This document shows positions 21,801-33,743 of a stretch of DNA of 64,000 nucleotides, one piece after another. The stretch is from Wuchereria bancrofti. Its lineage: Eukaryota > Nematoda > Chromadorea > Rhabditida > Onchocercidae. Each line of letters starts with the position of its first letter. The stretch's first letter is position 1. The notes beneath the pieces were generated by a model, which did not search any database, was not told the origin of the DNA, and saw only the letters and a list, made by a program, of their open reading frames with translations. The stretch covers positions 8,912,479 through 8,976,478 of the forward strand of contig SSBO01000003.1 of the NCBI GenBank assembly GCA_005281725.1, written 5' to 3'. A program made the position numbers and the translations under genes.

Positions 21801-24800
21801 CATCTCAGTCTACCGTCGATGCAATAAATAAATAATGGTTTTTCACTTTCATAGAACTGAATTGATATATTTTATGAATGCAAAGTGGGATAATAGTACT
21901 CTTGGCTTACAGAAACCTCAAATTTTATTTCAAATTCTTGATATAAGCTGAGTAGAAATAACTTGTCTTAGTCATTCTTCATTTGACTTTAACTTTTCAG
22001 TTTGATCATTTATATTCTCTTAAAATCTAAATAAAATATACTACATAGATTAAGTAATTGGAAAGAATGATAAAATACTTATTAGCAATGAAATGAAACA
22101 TTAGAGCTTTTTTAAAAAAAAGGACAAACCAAGCAAAGAAAAAACCTAGACCTAACAATTAGCATTTTAAATTCGAAATCATAACTAACATTTTGTTAAA
22201 TAGAAAAAAAATGAAAAGTCCCGCTTCACAGTTTTAAAATTTATAATTTTGCAGAAAAAGTAGAGATCATGGCAATCAGAATATTCAGCCAACAACAAAT
22301 ACCTTAGGTAAATTTGATGCAAATTATAGAAATAGGGATGTAATCAAATTTATTCAATTTTTTTTTTTTTTTGTACTGTTTGATGTCGTTTAAAATAAAT
22401 CATTTCATTTCAGTTAATAAAATTAATTTGTAAAGTTTAAATAATAGATTAAATGTTTATAGGATTACCATTATTAAAACAAGCAAATGCTGATGTTCTC
22501 TTTCATGTACTCACCGATGAGCTAAATAGTAAAGAGCAAGATACCCAACATGTCAGGTAAAGAAAAGATGAACGATTTCTAAAATTGAAATTGATTTAAA
22601 ATTTCAGAATTTTATAAAATAAAAAAAAAAGAGTAAAGCAAGAAAAAGAAAACTTATCAAAAGCAACAATAATATTCAAATGAATAACAAACATAAAGAA
22701 AAATGTATCAAATAAAATAAATTTACAAAATAATAATTAAAAAATAATTTGCCTCAATGACGAAATTTTTCTTTTCTAAGTGTAAAAATTTAAGAGTAAA
22801 GTAAGCAATATTAATTAAGATTTATTCTTTAATAAGAGCAATTTAAAAAGATGAATGGTTGTTAATTAAAAGATTTATGAATTGATTATTGATTAAAATT
22901 CATTGTAATAGTAATTAAGATTTATTCTTTAATGAGAGCAATTTAAAAAGATGAATGGTTGTTAATTAAAAGATTTATGAATTGATTATTGATTAAAATT
23001 CATTGTAATAATAATTGAGATTTATTCTTAAATAAGAGCAATTTAAAAAGATGAATGATATTTGAGGGAAGAAATGTCATTATTGGGTGTATTGCATAAT
23101 TATAATCGTGGTAATTATAAATTAAATCCTGTAATTGTGCAAGAAGATGACTATAACGTATACTATGGTGGAATAAGTAATGGCTTATTATGGCCTGCTT
23201 TGCATAATTTGGAAGAATTTATTGTGAAAGAATATGATGAACCAAAGGTATATTATAATTTAAATGTAAAATTTGCATTTTTATATGATAAGGTCAAAGT
23301 TAAAGTATTATTTATTTATGAAATTATTTAATGATTAACATTATAAAAACAATAACATATAGAGATGATCAATAACTTGTAGTGTAATATTTTGATGATG
23401 AACCAAAAGTTAAATTTAAAAATTTTTGATTAGACTGAAACATTGATTTTGTTTATTTCTAAATAAGAATTAAAAAAATTGAAATTATTGAAGGTGTTTA
23501 TTTTTAAATAAAAATTGAAATTATTAAAGATTATGCGTGAGCACTGGTATGCATATGTTCGAGTAAATTATCAGTTTGCTATTGATGCTGTTCGAAATAG
23601 TCGACCACAGGTATATGCTTAATAAAATATGAATTAAATTTTTTAAGAAAAATTTAATAAAAATACTTAACAAAAATTTAATTAATGATAATTAAGTTGA
23701 ATTTAGTTAAATTAGTCTTAAATGAATTAGCTAATATTTAATATGTTTGCTAAATTTTGAAAAGAAAAAATTTTAATTTAATTTGTTCACAAAGCATATT
23801 TTTTTTTTTCTCGAATTTAGTTTGTTGAACTTTTTACTGAATTATTTTTTAGAAAGATAATATACGTTCTTGTTGATAATACTACCTACGAAATTCATTT
23901 TTAATTATCTTTTTAATAACACGCATGTAATGGTTTAGGAAAGTATTGCAATATAAATTTACAATTTCCTTTTTTTTCTTTTGAAATGAAATTTCTTAAA
24001 TTTACATAACAACTAAAAAATTTCAAATTGTCTAACTGTATTAATTTACTTAAAAATTAAAAAAAATGTGATCATTGTGCATACTTTTTTTAATGTTTGT
24101 TCTTTGAATAAATTCATTTTCTTAAAAACAATCAAAATTTCCAAACGATATTTTACGGAGTCAATAATTTTAAGCAAACCGAAACCTGAAATAAGCATAA
24201 TTAAACAATTAGATTTTTATTCAGTTATTATAAATTATAATCATTGAGTACTATTAATCTTGAATCCTTATTATTTAGCAAATTTATTAAAATTATTTTC
24301 TCAAACTTAATTTCTAGGATTTCATTTGGATTCATGATTATCACTTAATGTTAACCGGAATGATTATGCAAAGCTTGGATGAAAATCTCGAAGTAAACAT
24401 TTTTCTTTCCTTTTATTTCTTTTTCTTTCTAATTTAAATAATTTATAGAATTACTTACATGTCCTTGACAAAGTATAATTGACGTAAGAAATATTTAGTT
24501 GTTAAAATTGCTAATCAAATCAATTGAAGCAATAATTTTTTGTTGAAATAGTTAAATTGAATATTTTAATCAAAACTACTCCATTCTATCACTTTCCTTT
24601 ATTTTTATTGTTCACTTTAAATGTTTTATTTCTATTTCATATATTAATATATTCATCTAATAATTATTTCCGGTTGGCTTCTTCCTGCATATACCATTTC
24701 AACCACCGGAAAATTTTTTCACTAAATATGCTCTAATTGGTTTTGCCGTTTTACGAGGCTTATTACGATTTAGCAAGGTATATATTTATTCCGAATTTAG

Positions 24801-27800
24801 AAGACTATACGAATTGAAATGTTATTCAACGAAATTAAATTTAAAAATTTTAGTCTTTTATCATAAAAGATTTTATGTAGATGCTATTAAAATAAATATT
24901 TCATAATTATTAAACAATCTTTCATATTTTACTCTTTTCTCTGTTATAATTATCTATGATAACAATCTGTGATAACAATTGTTATTATTATTAAGGTTGG
25001 ATTTCAAACTCATCGTGATCTTGATAAATTGATTGAATTATGTCGTATTCAATTACCAAGTGCTGAAATTAATTACGAAAGTTCATGTGATGTATTCTTT
25101 GTAACATACAAAGGATGGACTTGTTCACTTGGAGTTTTTCCAGTTTCGATTAAAAATGAAGATTTTTTAAAATTTGTTCGATTAACTGAAACATGCCAAA
25201 GAGCTTCAGAAATACGAAAAAATGTAATTATCAATTTTTATTTTGATTACAATATAAAAAATTTATTTTTTACAACATATTTTTTGTAATTTTTTCTTCT
25301 TTTTTTAAATATTTCTTAAAGAATTTTATCAAATATACGAAAATTATTAGTTTGGCATATTTTTTTGTATGTTATAAAAGAGAGAGAGAGAGAGAGTGAG
25401 TAAAGGATAATATATTTAAAAATTTATTAAAGATTATGGGATCAAATGCTCCATCAGATGGTCGATTATTTTTCTCTGTCGAACGATTCGATTATACAAA
25501 AGGAATTAAAGAGAAATTATNNTATGTTATAAAAGAGAGAGAGAGAGAGAGTGAGTAAAGGATAATATATTTAAAAATTTATTAAAGATTATGGGATCAA
25601 ATGCTCCATCAGATGGTCGATTATTTTTCTCTGTCGAACGATTCGATTATACAAAAGGAATTAAAGAGAAATTATTGGCATATAAGAATTATTTTGAAAA
25701 ATATCCGGAACGAATTGGAAAAGATGTACTGTATCAGGTATGTAAAAATAATTGTTGTGTAACCGGAACATTACACGTTGGATTAATTTTTTAATGCATA
25801 CTTTTTCAAATCAGAACGAATTTTTCCGGAACGAATTTTTGTTCTTTAAATAGATTTTGGTTAAGAAAAAAATTCTGGAATTTAAGATTAAGTAAATTTT
25901 AACAATATATTGGAAAAAAAATGATGAAAAATTACGGGGTATGATTTAGGGTAACTAAATTTCAAAATTGAATTTTTCCAGAACGAATTTTTGTTCTTGT
26001 AATAGATTTGGTTAAGAAGGCTTCAGAAAATTAAGATTAAGTAAATTTTAACAATATATTGACAAAGAAGAAAAGGAAATAGTAAAAAATTAAAGGAAGT
26101 AATTATGATTTAGGGTAAAAATTAAATTTCAAAATTTTAATAAATTTAAATTTAGGTTGCTGTAACAAATAGACGTGCTGTTGATACCTATCGTGTTTAT
26201 CAAGATGAATGTATTCTATTAGCTGAAGGTATTAATAAAGTATGCACCTGTCCAACTCGACCTAATTGGAAACCATTAATTTTTCAAACAGAAGGATTAC
26301 CACGAAAAGAACTTATTGCTTGTTATTTAGCAATGGATATTGGTGTTGTAACACCAAAAAAAGATGGCATGAATTTGGTTAGGAGAAAAAACTTTTTTTT
26401 TTACATAATTTGGTTTAAATTTAAATGATTATTTGGAATTCAAAAATTTTTATTAATAATTTAGTACTAATTTTTGATTAAAATCCTTCATTGCATGCTT
26501 TGTTGTTGTGTAATTATAATTTTGTAATATCTAAAATTTTATATCATTTCCAAAAAATAAAAATAATAATTTTTAATTTTAAAAGTAATATGATTTAAAA
26601 TAAGATAGTTTTTAATTTAAAATAAAAACTTAAGATAAACGAATAAATAAATGAGTAAAAATAAAAGATTTTTAATTTTGAAAAAAAAAAATGCTGAATT
26701 AAAAAAAAAAGACATTAAATTGAAAATATCAAATTTTAAGGTAGCAAAAGAAATGCTCTTATGCAATCCGAGTGCTGGATTAATTCTATCATCGGGTGCC
26801 GGTAGTGAAGTACAATTTTCATCAGCCGGATTTTATCAGGAAAATGGTGATCAGTGTTATAAACGGATAACAAATTTGTATGATTTGGATAGCTATTCAA
26901 ATGCATTTTATCAAGCTGCTATTCAAGACTTATCAGATCGTCGAGCTAATGGTTATCGATTGCATAATTTTATCTTATCTAATGATATTGAAAAATGGAG
27001 TGCAGCTTTCTTAGATCCATCTTGGACACATCAAGTGATAAGATCAGTCGAAGTATAATTTCATTTTCAGTTTTCCTTTTTTTTCTTTTTCTTTTCAAAA
27101 AATATTGTTTCAAATTCAATTTACATCATCCGAAAATTTTACCATCACTTTAAAGATTATGAAACTTTCTTAAATTAATACTGAAAAAAATCTAGATTAC
27201 ATAAAGAAAGATTCAAAATTCTCAATTGAAATATGCTAAATGAAATTTTGAAATCAAAATATCGATAGTATATATGTATATAATTACAAAAATTAAATTA
27301 AAAATTATGAAAATAGGTGAAAACATTGGAAGATTTCTATACAATTATGCTGCAAACACGTAACGTTAGACGTCAAATTGTGGAACGTGTCCTAAAAGGT
27401 ATTCCAATGCGAAATCATTTTGCTATTTCGCTAAAAAATGCTTTCGATTCACTGACACGAAGTTGTGAAGCAAATACAACAATTCTTAATCTAAAAACAG
27501 CATCGGATGAAAGTATTACGGATTATGCTAGTTTTGATATTAAAAATGAATTGGATGAATTTGAGAAAGATTTACGCTTTTTAAAATTTATCGAAAGTGA
27601 CAATGTTTACAATGTGGAGCAATTCGTTGATGTTAGTTTATTTTTATTATATTCATTATTATTATTATTATTTTCTTTTAATCTTATAATAATTTAAAAA
27701 AAAAAAAAAAGAAAAGAAAGTCTAAGAGATTAGTAAAAAATTATGAAAGATAAAAAATCTTTAAAAAAGAAAATGTAAAAAAACAACTGTTAAGCATTAA

Positions 27801-30800
27801 AAAAAAAAAGACTAAAATTAATAAAAATTGTGGATAAAATTTTCCACTTATTTTTCTTTTTCTGCTTTCTTTTTTCAGTTAAATTTTAGAAGATTTTTAT
27901 ATTATTACTGAAATTTTTTAAAAGAGAAAAAAAAATGAATAAATTTTGTAATTAATTAATTATAATTGCAGACATTACATGCTTATCATCCTAAATCATC
28001 AGTAGCATTTAAAGAAGAAGTAGCAGGTGCTGTTGGTCTTTTATATGATGCAGATCATTTTCAATATTTCTTTACTGATCGTGATGGCACTTTAAAATCA
28101 TATTCTTGTAGTTATCAAGCTAGTATACAACCAGCTTATTCTGCTGTTATTCAGGTTTATATTTTTTAAAATTAAAATTTTACTTTATCACTAAAGTAAT
28201 TTCACTGCAATAGATTATATATTTTAATGTTATTAAAAAAAAAAAGCGATTATTTAAATTATTCTAACATTGCAATAATTTTAATATCTTTTCTTTAAAA
28301 ATTGTATGAAAAGTATTATGCTAATTATTGACAAATTATATAAAGTTTATCAAATTTGTTAAAAATAGGAAACAGTTAGTGAGATTAAATTATAGTTTTA
28401 TATTTGTCAGTTTTTTATATTTGTCAGTTTTTTTTTTGTTCCTTTTAATAATGGAAGAAATGTTCATAATTTTTAATTTTGAATGCATATTTATAATTTT
28501 AACATAAACAAATCTATACTTTAACTATTATATGACGTGAAATGAAGCGTATATATACGAATTTTTACAGATATACTAATATTCATATCAAATTTTTTTA
28601 GAATATAAATTTTATGCTTCATTAAAAAATTTCTATTTTCATCTCATGTTTTTCTCTTCTTTTTTTTTTTTTTTTTTCAAATTGAATAAAAAATTTCTCA
28701 TTTCTAACTTTAGGAAAAATATCATTCTTTTGCATTGAAGCAAATTTAAAAAATTTTTATTTTAAATAATTTTAGGCTCAATTTGCTAGACGTTGCGCTC
28801 AGACGTGCGCAATTATCACAACATCACCTTTAATGGGTGTTGGTGTATTGGATGTAAGTACAATGCCTGAAGGTATGTACAGATTAAAAATAAGATCACA
28901 ACAAATATTAATTACTGCATAATATTAAATAATCCTATTTAATTTAAAAATTCAAATTTTGAAAAGTTTATTTAATTAAAAATTTTGTCTTCAATCTAAT
29001 TTGTAAAAATCAAATTTTTCAAGGAAGAAAAAAATCTTTAAAAGAAAACAAAAAACAAAGATTTCAGGTTATTACTATTATGGTGCTTCTGCTGGACGAG
29101 AATGGTTCATTGATCCACGGAATAAATTTCATGATCGTAGTATAACTGCTGAACAATTAAAATTTCTTGATAAGGTATATTTTACAATACTTTTTTTTTT
29201 TTTCAATCTAATTTGTAAAAATTAAATTTTTCATGATAAAAAATCTTTAAATGTTATAAAATCATGTTATATCATTAATAATTTATATATGTAAAATGCT
29301 TGAAAATTTTCATAGTCCATTAAATGATAACGAAACATGATCATTTAAAAGATAATAAATTATTTTTTAGGTCTATGACACTATACAGGAACTTTTAAAT
29401 ACCCAAGAGTATAAATATTTTAAATGTGTTGGATCAGGCTTACAAAAGCATTATGGTCATTTAACTATTGCACATCAAGATATTTATAATTCAGTACCAA
29501 GTGAACAATCAAAAGCGCTGTTTGCTTTTTATTGTTTTTTTTTTGGATTTTTTATCTTGAAATTAAAAGGAAAAAAAAAAGAGAAAGAAAAGATTAATTT
29601 ATACTTGTTGGAAATATTTTAAAATACACAAAAAAGAACTGAAATTATTTAAAAAATATAATAAAGTTTAATGGTGGAAACATTTTTTTTTTTTTTTAAA
29701 TTTTATTAAGTGTTAATTTTAAGTCTAAAGAAAATTAACGAAATTGTGAATGAGATAGATGGAATGCAACGATCACTGATAGTATATGAAGGAAGCACTG
29801 ATATAAAAATATTTCTAAAGGTTTGCTTTAAAAAAAAAATAATAATTGAATTAAATAATATTGCTTGCAACTTAATATGAATTTTGTGAATTTTCAAGAT
29901 TTTTATTTCTTTTACATTGATCATCGATCTTTTTTTTTAATAATTCATATTCATAAAAAATTATAATTAAAAGAAAAAAAGTGCTATATACTGGTTACAA
30001 ATTAGAAGAAAAAGTATGCTAATATTAGAGATGATTAATTTATCATTTTGTTTAATTAATTAAAATTATTGTTACAAATTAATAAAATGCAAGTAATTAA
30101 AGCAATTTTGTTTTGCTTCAAAAAAAATTTATAATTATACAAATTAAAAAATAATAAAACAAATAGGTTTATTTATTATTTTTTATGATAATATTTGTTT
30201 CATTTTATCATTTTTAGAATTCAGCTGGAGTAGCATTCAATAAAGGTCATGGTATTGCATTACTGGTCGAACAAACTCGTTGTAAATTATCTGATGGTAA
30301 TATTTTGGTATGTGGTGATAGTGAATCTGATTTACCGATGATAGAAGTATGTTTAGGACGTAATCCACATAATGTTTATACTATTTGGGTTACTGAACGA
30401 GAAGATTTAAAAAAAAAGGTTAGAATTTGATAAATGTAATTCATATCTTTTCTTTTTTCTAGTATCATTATTTTACAGAAACAAACAAATATATTTTGAT
30501 ATTTTGAAAAAAAAAAAAAATTGTTTTTTAAAAGTAATTATTATTCAATAAAACTTTGCTATTTTTTATATAAATAAAAGAAATTTTTATGAAAACTAAT
30601 CATATTTTAATTTAATTTAATAAATTTTTTTATTTTTTGATTCTTTGATATTTTGAGAAAATTTTTTATAAAAATGATTATTGTTCAATAAAACTTTGCT
30701 ATCTTTTGCATAAATAAAGGAAATTTTTTCGGAAAATAACCATATATTTTAATTTAATTTAATAAATTTTTTGTAATTTTTATCAAAGTTTTTATTATTT

Positions 30801-31282
30801 TTTGATTCTTTGATATTTTGAGAAAATTTTTTATAAAAATAATTATTATTCAATAAAACTTTGCTATCTTTTGCATAAATAAATGAAGTTTTTTTCGAAA
30901 AATAACAGTATTTTAATTTAACAAATTTTTTATCAAATTGATAAACAAAATTATTGCTACGCTCTTTTTAAAATGATATCGTAAGAAAATTTTTGTATAA
31001 ATTGCAACAATTAAAATATATTGTGGTTATATTGCAATGCAAAAAAAAAAAAAATTTATTCATTTTTTATATTTTACTTTATTTTAATTGCTGTCAAATT
31101 TATTGCTAGTGTTTTTCTTTTTTTACCTGTTACAGGTAATGTCGTTATGTAGTCGATACGGGAATAAAAATGTAGCATTTGTCTCGTGTCCCGAAGTGTT
31201 ATTAGGTGCAATGGCTCAAGCAACAATACGTGAAATTAGCATTATCAGGCCACGACATAAGTTATTACGTAAAAGCATATAA
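18818..31282 (+). CDS. tps: Trehalose-6-phosphate synthase with C-terminal HAD (TPP-like) domain
   Basis: Makes trehalose 6-phosphate from UDP-glucose and glucose 6-phosphate (GT20 family). The 25 exons join in phase to 3789 nt, about 1262 aa: 18818-18866, 19037-19143, 19573-19707, 19786-20006, 20441-20658, 21029-21111 (or to 21084), 21385-21563, 22255-22307, 22463-22556, 23067-23247, 23530-23610, 24318-24392, 24673-24777, 24996-25223, 25588-25737, 26156-26377, 26741-27052, 27317-27631, 27972-28154, 28776-28872, 29068-29174, 29371-29519, 29724-29820, 30218-30418, 31136-31282. Residues 1-380 are a nematode-type N-terminal region with a Ser-rich stretch. GT20 motifs from about 380: GGISNGLLWP, WIHDYHLML, FFLHIPFQPPENF, VERFDYTKG and DGMNLVAKE. 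HAD motifs: DRDGT (972), TTSP (1012), K1156, GDSESD (1180). One exon has no AG acceptor. C. elegans has two tps genes; I cannot assign orthology. Confidence 0.95.
19730..19764. repeat. 16-bp perfect inverted repeat inside a 78-bp TPS intron
   Basis: Arms 'atttgaaggtgaaatt' and 'aatttcaccttcaaat' (19730-19745 and 19749-19764) flank a 3-base loop 'ttc'. The intron is 19708-19785, so the hairpin occupies nearly half of it and leaves about 22 bases on each side. Confidence 0.95.
20208..20300. repeat. (ATT)n-rich low-complexity tract in a TPS intron
   Basis: Irregular 'attattatt' runs between exons 4 and 5 of the TPS gene. Confidence 0.7.
22812..23056. repeat. 100-bp tandem repeat in a TPS intron, about 2.4 copies
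   Basis: The phrase beginning 'taattaagatttattcttta' starts at 22812 and 22912 and, with small changes, at 23012. The copies are almost identical over 100 bp. The third is cut at 23056, ten bases before the 3' splice site at 23066. Confidence 0.92.
25368..25675. other. 153-bp duplication around a 2-N gap (assembly overlap)
   Basis: 25368-25520 and 25523-25675 are identical, with NN at 25521-25522. The copies contain a (GA)n run and the start of TPS exon 15, so the first is a truncated duplicate of that exon. The arrangement is what an unmerged contig overlap gives; the second copy continues into the full exon. Confidence 0.9.
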
Positions 31283-31414
31283 TTAATTTCCAAATGAAAT
31301 TTTATACTTTCATCATTTTGTATTGCAAAATATTTCATTGAAATTAGAATGAAAGAAAAAAAAAACGAAACGAAACACTGAAATATCATTTATATTTTCC
31401 AGAAAAAAAAAACG

Positions 31415-31420
31415 AATAAA
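31415..31420 (+). promoter_or_regulatory. Polyadenylation signal AATAAA of the TPS gene
   Basis: AATAAA 133 bases after the TPS stop codon. Confidence 0.5.
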
Positions 31421-33743
31421 CTTATTTTGTTTTTATTCCTTTTTTTTTTTTTTTAAATTAAAAGAAACAAAATATTACTTAGAAAATATCTAAATGAAAT
31501 TGATGTTAATTATTAATTTCTATACATATATATATGTATATCATCTATAAATATTATAATTCGCATATTGGTTAATAATCTCTTTTCAATTTTGCTATTT
31601 GCTACATGAAATGAACTTTCTCATATGCTTGAATGCCATAAATGACTTTGATAAGTCATCATTAGGATTAATTATCTTTTTGGTGCAATATTTAAAAATA
31701 TTGAAGTGAATAAATCATCAAAATGATACACACTCTTATAATGCAATGATATTAATTATGTCACTTTGATTCATTGTTTTTTTTTTTTATCTGGTCTATG
31801 CCTAACAAAGTGTGTAATTAAATTAATACGGCTATTGTAATGTAAGCAAACCAAAGCAAAAAAAAAAAAAGAAAGACAAAAAAGAAATGTTGAAATTTTG
31901 CCCAATATTCCAGCTTCAAAGTTACCTAGTTTTCCAGATTTGTTTACTTGACTGTCATTTTCTTTCCTCTTTTTTTTGAGAGAGAAAAAGATTTCGGTAA
32001 TTTACAAGTTGTAATTTTAATGAAAATTAATTCGTGTGAGAATATACTGCAAAAGATATTTATTGTAATCAACAATTACTATAAATTATTTTTAAGATTA
32101 TTACACAATCATTAATAGCTTATAATTTTCACGGGAAAGTTTAGTTCAATATTTTACAAAAAAAAAAAAATAATAATATTTCTTAATTTTATTTACATAT
32201 GATCAATGAATTATCAAAAATTGAACTTTTAAAGTGATAAAACTTTACTTTTGTACTTATTTCATACAATGTCAGAAAAGGAAAAAAAATAAAAGAGAAA
32301 TATGAAAATGATTTCAAATAGATAAAATGGTATGCTATAAATAATAATGTAAAAATGAAGCTGTAATTTAATATTTATTTTAGTGCATTTTAACTGGTCA
32401 ACTTTTTCTTAATAATAATTGTTGGAATAAAAATTGTTAAAGTTATAATTCTTCAATTTATCAATGAATTTTCACTTTTATCACCAAAACATTCGCAAGA
32501 GTCAACGTAATTTGAAATTATTTTGATAAATACAAAAATTTGTGCTCAAAAAGAAAAAAAAAAAAATGCGAAGAAATAAAAACTGAAATAAAAATGAAAC
32601 GAACATTATTTACATTAGAATATGGTATTTGACCAAGAAAAAAAATTGCAATTGGGGAAGATAAGAATTAGAGTAATGAAAAAACAGAACAGAAATCATT
32701 TAATATAGCGTACGTAAATATATTTAGTATAGCGTGCGTAAAAAAAAAGATGCGTAACCTAAGTAACTTATAACTTATATGATAAGTAACTTATATGATA
32801 AAGTAGAGTTAATAATGTTTAATGGATAGCAATGTTTTGTATGATATTAAGAAAAAAATTTTTATTAAAATTCTCAACGATTTGTTAATAAATTTTAATT
32901 AAATGAATTAATATCATTGAAATAAAAAAAAGTAATAAATATATTTGGTATTCTCTTTTTTTTTTTTTTGAAGTACAGATATAATTGTCAAGTACCACGT
33001 ATTAAAGTTAAGTTAACCTATTAAAAAAAAAAAAGGTTAAGTTAAAGTATTGAAGTTCTGACGTATTGAAGTTCAATTAAATTAATTTTTTTTTTTAAAT
33101 AGCAGAGCTTAGGAAAACAAAAATTATGAATTATTTATAAATGAAAATCTGCACTTTTATTTACATATAAATAGGATATAAATTTTAGTTATTTCTTTCT
33201 ATTTTTATTTAAAACATTTATTCGTCATTACTAAGCAAATTTGTTTAAAATAAAACAATGAAAAAAAAATTTTTTTTTTCTTGTTCAGATTGAAATAACT
33301 TAAAATTTCAAAAAATAAAAATGAATAACATTATATATTATATACAAATATTAAAGAAAGTTTTTTTTTGGAAAACAAAAAAATGAAACAAAATAAATAT
33401 TATTGGAAAGAAAAAAAAAATTCTATTCAATTAGTTTTCTTTTTCAGTAGTAAAATAACTTTTCTTTTCGTTTTATTTATCAAAATTTTACATTTGAAAG
33501 ATAAAAATGAGAAACAAAAATTTCATTTAAAATATAAATGCTACTATTTCTTAGAATGACAAATTCCTGCTCTTAGCTAATTGTTTTCAGACTAATTTAA
33601 ATTTAAATATCAATTCAATTACTAACTTCATTTACTTTACTTTTTTCTTTTTTTCTTTTTAGAAAAAAGAAAGAGAAAGATTATAAAGGTAGATTAAAAG
33701 TATAAATTGCAATAGGACATCAAGAAAAAAAAAAAGCAACGAA
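31421..33743. other. Intergenic AT-rich region between convergent genes
   Basis: The TPS gene (+) and the Rho gene (-) converge here. Only homopolymer runs and short AT repeats are seen. The + frame at 33368-33559 is K/F-rich and shows no family resemblance. Confidence 0.5.
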
